A stretch of 41,055 bases of DNA from contig JAQCAA010000004.1 in assembly GCA_027728645.1 (NCBI GenBank), positions 1-41,055 on the forward strand, given 5' to 3'. The notes beneath the pieces were generated by a model that was given only the letters and a program-made list of their open reading frames with translations, was not told where the DNA came from and made no database searches. This stretch comes from Actinomycetota bacterium. GTDB taxonomy: Bacteria; Actinomycetota; Acidimicrobiia; Spongiisociales; UBA5794. The position numbers and the translations under genes are program-made. Positions 1 to 10,874 of this stretch are shown here, piece after piece. Numbering within the stretch: position 1 is the stretch's first letter; each line of letters begins with the position of its first letter.

Positions 1-242
1 CCTATCGGGCTCCCGATATGTTCGGGCGGTTGCTTGCGATAGGCATCGTTTCATGGTTCACCCTCCAAGCACTCGTCAACATTGGCGGTGTGGTAGCTGT
101 TCTTCCGATTACAGGGGTTCCTCTTCCGTTCATCTCGAGCGGAGGGAATGCCATGCTGGTGAACCTCGCTGCGATCGGGGTATTGCTCAACATTGCAAAG
201 ACACCGCGGACAACGATCTCTGGGAAAGCGGCAGGAGCCTGA
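1..242 (+). CDS. ftsW: Cell division/peptidoglycan polymerase FtsW, C-terminal fragment (5' truncated by window edge)
   Basis: Translation ...NIGGVVAVLPITGVPLPFISSGGNAMLVNLAAIGVLLNIAK is the SEDS-family C-terminal signature; located directly upstream of murG. Confidence 0.9.
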   Translation, partial: YRAPDMFGRLLAIGIVSWFTLQALVNIGGVVAVLPITGVPLPFISSGGNAMLVNLAAIGVLLNIAKTPRTTISGKAAGA

Positions 243-1321
243 TGCGGATTGGCTTCGCCGCGGCTGGCTCTGGCGGACACGTGTATCCGGCGCTTGCTGT
301 GGCGGATGCGATGGTTGCAAGCGGCATGGATCATTCAGACATCGTGTTCTTCGGCGGAGACAGGATGGAGGCTACGACCATACCGGCAGCAGGGTTTCGG
401 TTCGTTCAGGTTGACATTCACGGTCTGAGGAGATCGCTGTCTGTCGAAAACCTGAGTCTCCCGTTCAAGATCACGGCTGCCTCGAAAATCATTGGTGCTG
501 AGATCCGATCAGCAGGACTCAACGCAATGATCGTATTCGGAGGATATGTATCAGGTCCGGCTGCGCAGGCAGCTCGACGGACGAAGATCCCGTTGATCGT
601 TCACGAGGCCAACGCAGTGCCTGGCATCGCGAACAGATTGATTGCTTCTCGAGCCAGCCTTGTCCTCGTGGCATCCGTAGCTGCGACCTCAAAACTGAAG
701 ACAGGTGTCGTGGTGGGGAACCCATTGCGGCGAGCTTTCGACACTTTCGATCGCTCCTCGAGGACTGCTGAATCCAAGGTACGTTATGGGATCCCATTGG
801 ACGCCAAGGTGCTTGGCATCGTCGGTGGCAGTCTTGGTTCGGGGGCTCTCAACGCGATAGCGGTTGAGATAGCGTCTCATAACCCGAGATCGTTCCACAT
901 TCTGCACATCGCTGGAACGCCGCACGCTGGGGCACTGCTTGAGGCGTCCGCGTCCTACGATGATTGGACCGTCCTCCCCTACGAAGAGGACATGATCCAC
1001 CTGTATGCAGCGTGCGATTTGGTTGTTTCGAGGGCGGGCGCCATGACGATTGCTGAACTTGAGGAGACCGCAACTCCTGCGATTGTGGTTCCCCTCCCGG
1101 CAGGGAAGGGCTATCAAACCCACAACGCCGACGAGCTTCAGATCAGCGGCGGAGCCGTTGTGATATCCCAAGACGACACGGAAGCCGTTGTCGCAGCGGT
1201 CTTCTCTCTGATGGCCGACGACGCGGCCCGTGGTGAAATGGGCAGACGTGCAGGGCAAACTGGGCGCCGAAACGCGGCGACCGAGGTGGCGAACCGAACA
1301 ATGGAGCTGGCTCATGGATGA
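242..1321 (+). CDS. murG: UDP-N-acetylglucosamine--N-acetylmuramyl-(pentapeptide) pyrophosphoryl-undecaprenol GlcNAc transferase
   Basis: MRIGFAAAGSGGHVYPALAVADAM (GGHVxPALA motif), RAGAMTIAELEE motif; ATG at 242 overlaps the ftsW stop; ORF track start is upstream. Confidence 0.95.
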   Translation: MRIGFAAAGSGGHVYPALAVADAMVASGMDHSDIVFFGGDRMEATTIPAAGFRFVQVDIHGLRRSLSVENLSLPFKITAASKIIGAEIRSAGLNAMIVFGGYVSGPAAQAARRTKIPLIVHEANAVPGIANRLIASRASLVLVASVAATSKLKTGVVVGNPLRRAFDTFDRSSRTAESKVRYGIPLDAKVLGIVGGSLGSGALNAIAVEIASHNPRSFHILHIAGTPHAGALLEASASYDDWTVLPYEEDMIHLYAACDLVVSRAGAMTIAELEETATPAIVVPLPAGKGYQTHNADELQISGGAVVISQDDTEAVVAAVFSLMADDAARGEMGRRAGQTGRRNAATEVANRTMELAHG

Positions 1322-2681
1322 TCCGATATCGGTCCCCACTCGGGTCCATATAGTCGGAGCAGGCGGAGCGGGAATGTCCGGCCTCGCAAAGCTCCTCCGT
1401 CAACAGGGTCACGACGTTTCTGGCTCCGATCTGAAGCCGGGGCGCATGTTGAGTGGTCTCGGTGATATTGGAATCGACACATGGATCGGGCATCGCACGG
1501 AGATGATGTCTCAAGTTGAGCTCGTCGTTGCGTCCTCGGCAGTACCGGACTCGGATGCAGAGTTGGTTGCCGCTCGGGACGCTGGCGTCCGTGTTTGGCG
1601 CAGACCCGAGCTCCTTCGTTCCTTCACGTTACAGATGCCAACGACCGGCTTGGCTGGCACCCATGGCAAAACGACATCGACCGCTTTGATGGTTACTGCC
1701 ATGCGAGGAATCGGTCTTGATCCCACCTTTCTCGTTGGTGGTGAGCTCATTGGGATGAACACAGGGGCTCATTTGGGTGACCCATCGCGTCTTGTCCTCG
1801 AAGCTGACGAAGCGTTTGGCACCTTTCGCCACCTCGCTCTCGACTCAATCCTGGTTACAAACGTCGAGGCAGATCATCTCGACCACTACGGAACATTGGC
1901 GGCCCTCGAAGACGCCTTTTCTCAGGTAACAGGCCGGGTTGCCGGTCCCAGAGTTGGTTGCATCGACGACCCAGGCGTGAGGAGGCTTGCAAGGCGGGTC
2001 GCCATGACTTCCTACGGGTTTGACCCTGATGCCGACTGGGTACTCGGGGCTTTCGAGCCTGCCGATGCTGGTTCCCGATTCCAGCTCACTCACGACGAAA
2101 TGCGGATCGATGTCACCCTCCCAAAGCCAGGCGCCCACCTGGCGCTGAACGCAGCAGGTGTCCTTGTGCTTCTCAACGCGCTCGATGTAGATATCGATGC
2201 AGCGGCGTTGGCCCTCTCTGGCTTCACCGGGGTTCGGAGACGCTATGAGATTGCTGCGCACATTGGCGCCATCACGATCGTTGACGACTACGCACATCAC
2301 CCGACAGAGGTGACAGCGACGATTTCAGCGGCGAGACAGTCAGCGCAAGGGGACGTCATTGTCGTTTTCCAACCGCATCGATACACGCGAACTGCTGACC
2401 TTGCGCCACTGTTCGGCGGCCCGCTCGCCATGGCAGACCGCGTCTTCGTAACGGACATATATGCGGCGGGGGAGCCGCCAATTATCGGTGTATCGGGAAG
2501 AATTGTTGCTGAGGCGGTCGAGGCCGCTGGGGGCCGAGCTTCGTTCGTGCCGAGAATCGTGGATATCGCAGATCGCCTCTCCGCAGTAATCAACCCTGGG
2601 GACACGGTTCTGCTCCTCGGCGCTGGCGACATCAACAGCATCGTGAAGGACATCGTCGCAGTTATCGAATCGTCCCTGTGA
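1314..2681 (+). CDS. murC: UDP-N-acetylmuramate--L-alanine ligase
   Basis: VHIVGAGGAGMSGLAKLL, GTHGKTTSTALM, DDYAHHPTEV motifs; likely ATG at 1314 overlapping the murG end. Confidence 0.95.
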   Translation: MDDPISVPTRVHIVGAGGAGMSGLAKLLRQQGHDVSGSDLKPGRMLSGLGDIGIDTWIGHRTEMMSQVELVVASSAVPDSDAELVAARDAGVRVWRRPELLRSFTLQMPTTGLAGTHGKTTSTALMVTAMRGIGLDPTFLVGGELIGMNTGAHLGDPSRLVLEADEAFGTFRHLALDSILVTNVEADHLDHYGTLAALEDAFSQVTGRVAGPRVGCIDDPGVRRLARRVAMTSYGFDPDADWVLGAFEPADAGSRFQLTHDEMRIDVTLPKPGAHLALNAAGVLVLLNALDVDIDAAALALSGFTGVRRRYEIAAHIGAITIVDDYAHHPTEVTATISAARQSAQGDVIVVFQPHRYTRTADLAPLFGGPLAMADRVFVTDIYAAGEPPIIGVSGRIVAEAVEAAGGRASFVPRIVDIADRLSAVINPGDTVLLLGAGDINSIVKDIVAVIESSL

Positions 2682-3589
2682 TGACTCGAGCGGTGATCGA
2701 CCACTCAGCGGTCAGCGATGGTGTGCCACTCGGCCCGTTTACGACCTATCGAGTCGGTGGCAATGCCCGATGGTTTGCTGAGCCAACGGATCTGGAGGAG
2801 CTCCGATCGGTGCTGAAGACGACACCGAAGACGACCAAGATCGTGGTTCTCGGTAGGGGTTCGAACGTCGTGGTCTCTGACAAGGGAATTGACGGTCTTG
2901 TGGTGCGTCTCGGAGGTTCATTTGCTGCAGTGGACATTCGGGATGACGGGAGCGTCGTGTGTGGCGGAGCGCTTCCGCTTCCGCAACTCGCACGGGCAGC
3001 AGCGGCGGCCGGTCGGTCAGGGCTTGGCTTTTATGTCGGCATCCCAGGATCCGTTGGAGGGGCAGTTCGGATGAATGCAGGCGGTCACGGGTCAGACACG
3101 GCAGCGGTCCTGACTTCGATTGTTGTGGTCGACACAAAGTCGGGAGAACTGTCCATCCGATCGGTCAAGGACCTTGCGCTCACGTACCGATCGTCGAATG
3201 TGGGTCCAACGGAAATCGTTGTCCAAGCGACCTTTCACACAGAAGCCGGTGATACCCAAGAGCTAGAGGATGAGATCAGAAGCATCACTCGGTGGAGGAA
3301 GGACAACCAGCCTGGAGGCACCTATAACGCGGGCAGCGTTTTTAGGAATCCGCCGGACCAACACTCGGGTGCGATCATCGACTCCCTTGGGTTGAAGGGC
3401 ACTCGGATTGGACCAGTCAAGGTGTCTGAGATCCATGCCAATTTCATGGTTGCGGACTCCGATGCGACCGCCCAAGACATATGGAGATTCGTTCACACAA
3501 TCCAAAATCTTGTGCAAACCAGGACTGGGATTCTTCTTGAACCGGAAATCGTATTTCTCGGAGCATTTGAAAAGGAAGAATCGCGATGA
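2678..3589 (+). CDS. murB: UDP-N-acetylenolpyruvoylglucosamine reductase
   Basis: TTYRVGGNARWF, GRGSNVVVSD, GIPGSVGGAVRMNAGGHG, GGTYNAGSVFRNP motifs; ATGA overlap with murC. Confidence 0.95.
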   Translation: MMTRAVIDHSAVSDGVPLGPFTTYRVGGNARWFAEPTDLEELRSVLKTTPKTTKIVVLGRGSNVVVSDKGIDGLVVRLGGSFAAVDIRDDGSVVCGGALPLPQLARAAAAAGRSGLGFYVGIPGSVGGAVRMNAGGHGSDTAAVLTSIVVVDTKSGELSIRSVKDLALTYRSSNVGPTEIVVQATFHTEAGDTQELEDEIRSITRWRKDNQPGGTYNAGSVFRNPPDQHSGAIIDSLGLKGTRIGPVKVSEIHANFMVADSDATAQDIWRFVHTIQNLVQTRTGILLEPEIVFLGAFEKEESR

Positions 3590-4353
3590 CGACGATGGAA
3601 CCGAAACTTGCGGAACGCCGCAAAGGAGTGAGCGAAGATCGAGCGCGCGGCCGCCTGAAGTGGGTTCTGATCATAATTGTGTTTCTCCTTGCCGTTGTCG
3701 GCGGCGTGTGGCTCATTCGTAGTCCGCTTCTCTCGATCAAGACAGTGACGGTGACTGGCGCGACTATGTCGAACCCGCTGAACTTTGTGAACGATCTCGG
3801 GATGGGGCAGGGCACTCCGACGATCGATGTAGACGGGCAAGCCATCGAACGGGCGATTCTTGCTGACCCGTGGGTTCGAGAGGCCCGTGTGACGGTTGGT
3901 TGGCCAGGGCGGATCGAGATTGCGGTCCTTGAGCACACCTTGTTTGCTTCGGTCCTTGCCGCAGACGGGTGGGTTCGCGTCTCAGTCGAAGGATCCGTGC
4001 TGGCTGTTGACGAACCGATGCCGGACGCTCCTGTCATCGAGATTGATGCGGGACCGGTCCCTGCTGGCTATTCGATTTCGAATCCGCTGATTGTTGGTGC
4101 ACTCGAGTTCGCCGCTGCACTTCCAACCGAGATGGCACGCCGGGTGGTCATCGCAGACGATGGTGAGGGTCTTATCGCGTCGGTAGATGGCCATCAAGTT
4201 GTGCTCGGTCGGCCAGCCGAGATGCGTGAAAAAGCAATCGTCCTCGCCTCGCTTATTGACAATGGTCTCGAGGCCGGAGCACACGTGAATCTGATAGCTC
4301 CGCTGCGCCCGGCGGTAACCAACCCTCAGCCTCTACAAGAGGTTGAGCAATAG
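3586..4353 (+). CDS. ftsQ: Cell division protein FtsQ/DivIB (POTRA domain, single TM)
   Basis: N-terminal TM ([19 protein letters not shown]) followed by POTRA-like [15 protein letters not shown]...[24 protein letters not shown]; position between murB and ftsZ. Confidence 0.9.
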   Translation: MTTMEPKLAERRKGVSEDRARGRLKWVLIIIVFLLAVVGGVWLIRSPLLSIKTVTVTGATMSNPLNFVNDLGMGQGTPTIDVDGQAIERAILADPWVREARVTVGWPGRIEIAVLEHTLFASVLAADGWVRVSVEGSVLAVDEPMPDAPVIEIDAGPVPAGYSISNPLIVGALEFAAALPTEMARRVVIADDGEGLIASVDGHQVVLGRPAEMREKAIVLASLIDNGLEAGAHVNLIAPLRPAVTNPQPLQEVEQ

Positions 4354-4408
4354 GGCCGTCGTCTACCTCAACCTGATGACTAAGGTTGAGAAACGCCTTC
4401 GGAGAGGG

Positions 4409-5500
4409 ATGGTTGTGAAAGAGAATATGGGACCGAGTACCTACCTTGCAGTAATAAAGGTTGTCGGCGTCGGGGGTGGCGGTGTGAACGCCGTCAACCG
4501 AATGATTGACCTTGGCGTCGGAGGCGTCGAGTTCATTGCCATCAACACTGACGCACAAGCATTGCTGATGTCAGACGCTGACCTCAAGCTTGATATCGGG
4601 AGAGAAGCAACTCGTGGTCTAGGAGCAGGGGCGAACCCTGAGGTTGGCCGCGAAGCTGCGGAAGAACACCGCGACGAGATCGCAGATGCCCTCGAAGGCT
4701 CCGACATGGTGTTCATCACCGCGGGTGAGGGCGGCGGAACTGGAACTGGCGCAGCACCGATTGTGGCCGAAATTGCTCGATCGCTTGGCGCTCTCACTGT
4801 CGGAGTGGTCACGAGACCCTTCGGGTTCGAAGGTCGTCGTAGATCTGTGCAAGCAGAGCAGGGCATCCAGGCGCTCAAGGCCGCTGTAGATACGCTGATC
4901 ATCATCCCGAATGAACGGCTCCTTGAAGTTGCTGTTGACGGAATGCCTGTCACAGAAGCCTTCAGCATGGCTGACGCTGTCCTGACCTCAGGAGTGCGAG
5001 GAATCACCGAACTGATCACGACACCTGGCCTCATTAACGTCGACTTTGCTGACGTGAAGACCGTGATGTCAGACGCAGGCTCCGCTGTCATGGGGATTGG
5101 AACGGCTACAGGGGATTCGCGTGCGCAGCAAGCCGCAGAAAAGGCCATTTCGAGTCCACTTCTCGAGACGTCAATGGAAGGCGCTCGCGGCGTGCTTCTT
5201 TCGATTGCCGGTCCGCGGGACATGTCCCTCCACGAGGTGAATGCGGCGGCAACCCTCATAAGCGACCACTCCGATGCAGACGCGAACATCATCTTTGGGG
5301 CTGTCATCGACGATACGCTTGGCGATGAAATGCGTGTGACTGTGATCGCTGCCGGGTTCGACAGGGACCGAAAAGGCGGTTTCTCGACGCAGACATCTCA
5401 ACCAAGGCAGCACCGCCCATCAATCCTCGATAACGGTGATGACGATCCGACCGATGATGGCATGGATACGCTCGACATCCCAGGCTTCGTCCAGGGATGA
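4409..5500 (+). CDS. ftsZ: Cell division GTPase FtsZ
   Basis: [17 protein letters not shown], tubulin signature [24 protein letters not shown] open from 4343 but likely start is ATG 4409 or 4427. Confidence 0.95.
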   Translation: MVVKENMGPSTYLAVIKVVGVGGGGVNAVNRMIDLGVGGVEFIAINTDAQALLMSDADLKLDIGREATRGLGAGANPEVGREAAEEHRDEIADALEGSDMVFITAGEGGGTGTGAAPIVAEIARSLGALTVGVVTRPFGFEGRRRSVQAEQGIQALKAAVDTLIIIPNERLLEVAVDGMPVTEAFSMADAVLTSGVRGITELITTPGLINVDFADVKTVMSDAGSAVMGIGTATGDSRAQQAAEKAISSPLLETSMEGARGVLLSIAGPRDMSLHEVNAAATLISDHSDADANIIFGAVIDDTLGDEMRVTVIAAGFDRDRKGGFSTQTSQPRQHRPSILDNGDDDPTDDGMDTLDIPGFVQG

Positions 5501-6108
5501 TTCTCGCTCCCGGTTTTCCGGGGGTCGCGTTCGGAACCATCGATGACGGCGATGGACGCTCAGACCTCGTTTCTCGGACAGCGATTTCGGCTGCCCTTGG
5601 CATCTCGGAAGACTGGGCTACGGTTCACCAGACTCACAGCAACCGTGTTGTCCTCGCCGTTGGCGCCGGAGGACATGGTGCCGCTGACGGCCTGGTAACA
5701 AAGGTTCTTGGTCTCCCTCTGGCCGTAGCGACAGCCGACTGCGTACCGGTCGCAATCGTGGGTGACTCGGTGGTTGCAATTGTCCATGCAGGCTGGAGAG
5801 GGGTAGCCGCTGGGATCGTACACGCCGCGGTGGATGCAATGGGTACAGAACCGAAGCGAGCGGTGATAGGCCCTCACATCGGCCCGTGCTGCTACGAGGT
5901 CGGAGATGAGGTCATTGCGGCAGTCGGAGGGCACGCTGCTAAAACACGGTGGGGGTCACAGAGTGTCGACCTCGCCAAGGCCATCGTGGCCCAGTTAAAT
6001 GGCATTGAGACGCACACCGTGAATTTCTGCTCTCGTGAGGATGCGCGCTTTGCGTCGCACAGAGAGAATGGAACACCAAGGCGCCAGGTCTCGGTCGCAT
6101 GGCTCTGA
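5497..6108 (+). CDS. pgeF: Peptidoglycan editing factor/polyphenol-oxidase (YfiH/PgeF) family protein
   Basis: [44 protein letters not shown] motifs; between ftsZ and yggS. Confidence 0.9.
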   Translation: MILAPGFPGVAFGTIDDGDGRSDLVSRTAISAALGISEDWATVHQTHSNRVVLAVGAGGHGAADGLVTKVLGLPLAVATADCVPVAIVGDSVVAIVHAGWRGVAAGIVHAAVDAMGTEPKRAVIGPHIGPCCYEVGDEVIAAVGGHAAKTRWGSQSVDLAKAIVAQLNGIETHTVNFCSREDARFASHRENGTPRRQVSVAWL

Positions 6109-6776
6109 CTGGCCTAAAGACGGTCCTCGAGCGGATCGATACTGCCGCGAGACGCTCAGGTCGAAGTCCGGACGACGTGAAGCTTGTCGCTGTTTCGAAA
6201 GGCAGGTCAGACGCGCTCGTTGCAGCGGCCTATCGAGAGGGTCATCGAGTGTTCGGGGAGAATCGGCAGCAAGGTCTTGCTGGCAGGATCGGTTCGGACC
6301 TTCCCAAAGATATTGAATGGCATTTCATCGGGCCCCTTCAGGGGAGAAAGGCCCCGTTTGTCGCTGCGCATGTCTCTCTTCTTCATTCCTTCGACAGGTT
6401 CGATCTCATTCGACGGTGGAGCGCCACCTCGACGCCCGTGCTGATCCAATTCAATATGGCAGGAGAATCTCAGAAAAGCGGATTCGCGCCTGCTGAAGCT
6501 AAGCGCGCTCTCGAAACGATTCTTGGCGCTGGCATTCTGGTGAAAGGTGTAATGGCAATTCCGCCAGCGACCGAGAGCCGAGACAAAACGAGAGGCTGGT
6601 TCGCCGAGTTGAAGAAGATTTTCGACATATTCAATGAATCTTCGGAGGCCATCGACACGCTCTCGATGGGGATGTCATCCGACTTCGACATCGCCATTGA
6701 GGAGGGTGCAACACTCGTTCGTGTAGGAACGGCTATCTTTGGCCCGGTACAGCAGGATTTCGATCGGAACGGGTAA
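6099..6776 (+). CDS. yggS: YggS/PROSC family pyridoxal-phosphate homeostasis protein
   Basis: VKLVAVSKGRS (PLP lysine), FGENRQQGL, WHFIGPLQGRK, LSMGMSSDFDIAIEEGATLVRVGTAIFG. Confidence 0.93.
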   Translation: MALTGLKTVLERIDTAARRSGRSPDDVKLVAVSKGRSDALVAAAYREGHRVFGENRQQGLAGRIGSDLPKDIEWHFIGPLQGRKAPFVAAHVSLLHSFDRFDLIRRWSATSTPVLIQFNMAGESQKSGFAPAEAKRALETILGAGILVKGVMAIPPATESRDKTRGWFAELKKIFDIFNESSEAIDTLSMGMSSDFDIAIEEGATLVRVGTAIFGPVQQDFDRNG

Positions 6777-6782
6777 GTCAGT

Positions 6783-7412
6783 ATGGCGACACTTTGGAAC
6801 AAGACACTCTTCTACCTCGGTCTCGTTGATGAGGACGAACGAGGTGCCGAACCTGCTGGCAGCAATGCTGGAGAAGTGAGGGCGATCGACTCTCCGCCTT
6901 CAGGCGACTCCTCCTTTCAAGCTCAGTCAACCCAGCAGCAGCATGCGGCCTCCGGGGGTACCGCGATAGGGAGTGTGCGGCCACCTGGCGCCCTTGCCGG
7001 TCGCAGAGTCGAGCCACCAGCCTCAGGCCGAAGACAGATTTCTTCGGATCCGAGTCACGCCGAAGCAGGACTGTATGTCTACCCAAGTGGAGCGGGTCCC
7101 TCCACCGCGGAGATGGCGGCACGGCGAATGGAACCAGAGTCACAGATCATCGTCGCTCGGAACTTCTCCGACGCGCAAAGTCTCGCCGATGCGATTCGTG
7201 GCGGACGAGGGGTTGTCCTTGATCTGCGTTCAACCGAGCCTGAGATGGTGCGCAGGATCGTCGACTTTGCGTCCGGGCTCACATATGCGCTTGACGGGAA
7301 GATGTCCAAGACTGCTCAGGGAGTGATACTGGTCACGCCTGCTGGAGTAACTCTCGGTGTTTCCGAGCAAGAACGTCTTGGTCGCCTCGGTCTCTTCGGA
7401 GTCGATCAGTAG
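6783..7412 (+). CDS. sepF: Cell division protein SepF
   Basis: Acidic/low-complexity linker then IIVARNFSDAQSLADAIRGGRGVVLDLRSTEPEMVRRIVDFASGLTYALDGKMSKTAQGVILVTPAGV (SepF domain). Confidence 0.9.
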   Translation: MATLWNKTLFYLGLVDEDERGAEPAGSNAGEVRAIDSPPSGDSSFQAQSTQQQHAASGGTAIGSVRPPGALAGRRVEPPASGRRQISSDPSHAEAGLYVYPSGAGPSTAEMAARRMEPESQIIVARNFSDAQSLADAIRGGRGVVLDLRSTEPEMVRRIVDFASGLTYALDGKMSKTAQGVILVTPAGVTLGVSEQERLGRLGLFGVDQ

Positions 7413-7413
7413 C

Positions 7414-7689
7414 GTGGTCGATCTTGCCTATGTGATCAGCACTTGGATTACGCTTGGGCTCGTCGTATGGATTGTGTTGTCGTACATCGTCATCTTCGGG
7501 CGGGTCTCGTTTGACCACCCTGTGCGCAAGGCGTACGAGTTCGCCAACCGACTCGTCGAACCGATGCTCCGTCCGATTCGCAAGCTTGTTCCCCCTGTGC
7601 GGTTTGGGGGAACGGCCCTCGACCTGTCCCCTTTGATCCTGATCATCGGTGTGCGTCTTGTGCCTGTCGTCCTTGACGTGTTCATCTAG
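7414..7689 (+). CDS. YggT family membrane protein
   Basis: VVDLAYVISTWITLGLVVWIVLSYIVIFGRV...NRLVEPMLRPIRKLVPPVRFGGTALDLSPLILIIGV; GTG start 7414 inferred just after sepF stop. Confidence 0.85.
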   Translation: MVDLAYVISTWITLGLVVWIVLSYIVIFGRVSFDHPVRKAYEFANRLVEPMLRPIRKLVPPVRFGGTALDLSPLILIIGVRLVPVVLDVFI

Positions 7690-7695
7690 CGGGGT

Positions 7696-10600
7696 CTATC
7701 GCAGAGCGATCGACAACCGAACCGATTCTCCTCCGAGGTCCACGGCTGGCGAATCGATATGGTCGATCTGAGACACCTCGTCTCCGAGGACTTCACCGGC
7801 GATCAGATGTGCGTGCTTGTCAAATGCGGCGACGACTGCGGCATCTTGTGTTGAGTACTCCACAGTGATGTGGTCTGTGACATTGAGCCCCAAATCCCTA
7901 CGGAGGCCTTGTATGCGGTTTACGAGCTCGCGTGCGATTCCCTCGATTCTCAGCTCTTGGTCGATGGCGCAGTCGAGTGCGACCGATAGGGAACCCTCTG
8001 ACGCCACAACCGTCCCTGCCCTGGGAGTCCTCTCGACCAAGATATCTCCGGCGCTGATCTCGTAGCCATGAGTGGTGACGGACTCTCCGTCCATCAACCT
8101 TTCGATGGTGGCATGGTCAACTGATGCGATGGCGAGTGCCACAGCTTTCATCTCTTTTCCGTACTTTGGCCCGAGGATCTTGAAGTTTGCCTTTGCCGAA
8201 AGGTCGATCAAGCCAGCTTCGTCTGCATGAACCTTGACGGACCTGACGTTCAGTTCCTCCGCAATGAGGGTGGCGTGGGCACCGACGGCTTCCCGTTCAT
8301 GCGGAGTTCGGGTCACGATGGTGACAGTCGAGAGTGGTTGCCGAACTCTGATCTCCTCGCGCTTTCTCAGGCCCCGTCCGAGGTTCACGATCGATCTGAC
8401 TGTCTCCATCGAGCGTTCGAGTTCGAGATCAATCGCTGATTCGTCTGCAACCGGATAATCCATATGGTGGACGCTCCGCGGAGCATCGGCGTTCATTGGG
8501 AGAACGAGACCTTGGTACATCTCCTCGGTAATGAACGGCAACACCGGCGCCGCAACCGTGGCGAAGGTCGTCAAGACCTCGTGCAAAGTGGCAAAAGCCG
8601 CAAGCTTGTCTCCGCTGTCGCCGGAGTCCCTCTGTGCCCAGAACCTGCGTCTGCTCCTGCGGATGTACCAGTTGGTGAGATGGCTGACGAACCCGATAAT
8701 TGGCGGAACAACGGAGAAAAGGCGGTAGGTCTCCATCTCTCGGTTGACCGATCCGATGAGACTCTGAAGCACCGAGATGATCCAGCGATCGATCTCGGGT
8801 CTCTCAGCCAGCGGTGGCGCGGAGGCAAGGTCATCCGGCGTAATGTGATCGGCCTCGGCGTACGTGTTGAAAAATGAGTACGCATTCCACAAGGGGAGGA
8901 GAACCGTACGCACGACGTCTTTGACGCCGTCTTCAGCAAACCGAAGCGGTTCACCTCGCACCACCGGTGAGTTGATGAGGTATGCACGAAGTGCATCCGC
9001 ACCGAACTCGTCGATCACGAGTGACGGGTCCGGATAATTCTTCAGCGACTTGGACATCTTTCGTCCGTCCTCGGCGAGGATCATCCCCGTGACGACACAG
9101 TTCTGGAACGGAGCGCTGTCCCTGATCGCAGTCGAAAGCACCAGGAGCGTATAGAACCATCCACGTGTCTGGTCAAGACCTTCGGCGATGAAGTCTGCAG
9201 GGAATCGCTCCTCGAATCGCTCCTTGTTCTCAAATGGATAATGGATCTGGGCGAATGGCATTGAGCCACTTTCGAACCAGCAGTCGAGAACTTCAGGGAC
9301 ACGCGTCATGGTTCCTTGGCACGACGCGCATTGCCACTTCACTTCGTCCACGAATTGTTTGTGGAGGTCATCGACCATCACTCCAGAGAGTTCTCTGAGT
9401 TCCTCGCGCGATGACATGCATACCGTCTCGGAGCAGTTCTCGCACTGCCAGATTGGAATGCACGATCCCCAGTACCGATTTCGACTTATGGCCCAGTCGC
9501 GCGCCCCTTCAAGCCAATTTCCAAAACGTTTTGTCCCGATCGCCTCTGGTACCCATCGGATATCTTCGTTGACCTCGACCATGCGGTCCTTGAACTTCTC
9601 GACCGCCACAAACCAGGTAGGGATCGCCTTGTAGATGAGTGGCGTGCCGGTTCTCCAGCAGAACGGATACGAGTGGTTGATGGTTGATCGGGCGAACAGT
9701 TTTCCAGAGTCCTTCAGCAGAGCGATCAGGGCTGCGTCAGCTTCCTTAACGTTGACCCCCTCGACTTCAGGTACGTCGGAGGTGAACTTCGCTTGAGCAT
9801 CAACAGGGTCAACGATTGCTTCAATCTTCGCCTCGCTTAGAGCAACGAAGTCTGTTTCGCCGTATGCGGGAGCCATGTGGACCAGTCCGGTGCCCTCGGA
9901 AACGGAGACCTCGGGCGACGAGATGACAACGAACGCACCGTTGGCCCTCTCATGTGCGAAATGGTCGAACGGCGGGACATATGAGATTCCAAGAAGATCG
10001 GAGCCTTTGTTTCTTGAAGTGACTGTGGCTCCTTCGCCGAAGACGGCTTCGACCCTGTCGGCGGCCAACCAAAACGCTCCAGCCTTGTCGGGGTGGGTGA
10101 CCCTTGCATACTCGTTTGCCTTGCCGACAGCGACAGCGAGGTTCCCAGGAAGCGTCCATGGGGTGGTCGTCCAGATCAGTAGCTTGTCACCTGATTCGGC
10201 TGGCCCATGGCCCTCCAACACCTCAAGCGAGACAGTGATTGCAGGGTCATCAACATCCCGGTAGTCAAGGTTGGCCTCGAAGTTCGAAAGCGGTGTTGCA
10301 GCACCGTAGGAGTAGGGGAGCACCTTGAAGTCTTGGTATATGAGGCCCTTCTCCCACAACTGTCCGAACACCCACCAGACGCTTTCCATGAAGTCGACGT
10401 CCATGGTCTTGTAATCGTCTTCGAAATCGACCCATCGACCGATTCTCGATGTGATGTCGTACCAGTCCTCGGTGGTGGTATTCACCATCGCTCGGCACGC
10501 CTCGTTGAAGGCAGCAACACCAATGTTCTGGATCTCGCGTGGCCCAGAGACTCCCAGCTGCTTCTCGACCTCCATTTCGACCGGCAGCCCGTGGGTATCC

Positions 10601-10869
10601 CAACCGAATCGTCGTTCGACCTTGTATCCGCGCATGGTCCAATACCGAGGCACGATGTCCTTGACAACGCCTTGAAGAATGTGACCGTAGTGCGGGGACC
10701 CCGTTGCAAACGGGGGGCCGTCGTAGAAGGTGTATTCGGGGGCGTCGGCGCGGAGTTGTACCGATGTTTGGAAAGCGTCGATCGAGTCCCAGAAAGCAAG
10801 GATGCGGCTATCGAGCTTTGGAAAGTCTGCCCTAGGGGCTGTCTTCGGGAAGGCTGGTTTGGGTGTCAC
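7696..10869 (-). CDS. ileS: Isoleucyl-tRNA synthetase
   Basis: YDGPPFATGSPHYGHILQGVVKDIVPRYWTMRG (HIGH-like motif), DGRKMSKSLKNYPDP (KMSKS), 1057 aa; GTG start. Confidence 0.97.
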   Translation of the reverse strand: MTPKPAFPKTAPRADFPKLDSRILAFWDSIDAFQTSVQLRADAPEYTFYDGPPFATGSPHYGHILQGVVKDIVPRYWTMRGYKVERRFGWDTHGLPVEMEVEKQLGVSGPREIQNIGVAAFNEACRAMVNTTTEDWYDITSRIGRWVDFEDDYKTMDVDFMESVWWVFGQLWEKGLIYQDFKVLPYSYGAATPLSNFEANLDYRDVDDPAITVSLEVLEGHGPAESGDKLLIWTTTPWTLPGNLAVAVGKANEYARVTHPDKAGAFWLAADRVEAVFGEGATVTSRNKGSDLLGISYVPPFDHFAHERANGAFVVISSPEVSVSEGTGLVHMAPAYGETDFVALSEAKIEAIVDPVDAQAKFTSDVPEVEGVNVKEADAALIALLKDSGKLFARSTINHSYPFCWRTGTPLIYKAIPTWFVAVEKFKDRMVEVNEDIRWVPEAIGTKRFGNWLEGARDWAISRNRYWGSCIPIWQCENCSETVCMSSREELRELSGVMVDDLHKQFVDEVKWQCASCQGTMTRVPEVLDCWFESGSMPFAQIHYPFENKERFEERFPADFIAEGLDQTRGWFYTLLVLSTAIRDSAPFQNCVVTGMILAEDGRKMSKSLKNYPDPSLVIDEFGADALRAYLINSPVVRGEPLRFAEDGVKDVVRTVLLPLWNAYSFFNTYAEADHITPDDLASAPPLAERPEIDRWIISVLQSLIGSVNREMETYRLFSVVPPIIGFVSHLTNWYIRRSRRRFWAQRDSGDSGDKLAAFATLHEVLTTFATVAAPVLPFITEEMYQGLVLPMNADAPRSVHHMDYPVADESAIDLELERSMETVRSIVNLGRGLRKREEIRVRQPLSTVTIVTRTPHEREAVGAHATLIAEELNVRSVKVHADEAGLIDLSAKANFKILGPKYGKEMKAVALAIASVDHATIERLMDGESVTTHGYEISAGDILVERTPRAGTVVASEGSLSVALDCAIDQELRIEGIARELVNRIQGLRRDLGLNVTDHITVEYSTQDAAVVAAFDKHAHLIAGEVLGDEVSQIDHIDSPAVDLGGESVRLSIALR

Positions 10870-10874
10870 GCTCT

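Noticed and set aside
53-241. N-terminal 63-aa extension of MurG in the ORF track
   Set aside because: Overlaps ftsW in another frame; the MurG domain starts at ATG 242.
4441-5307. 288-aa minus-strand ORF antisense to ftsZ
   Set aside because: Composition is a codon-bias shadow of ftsZ (Ser/Arg/Ala/Pro-rich), no recognisable domain.
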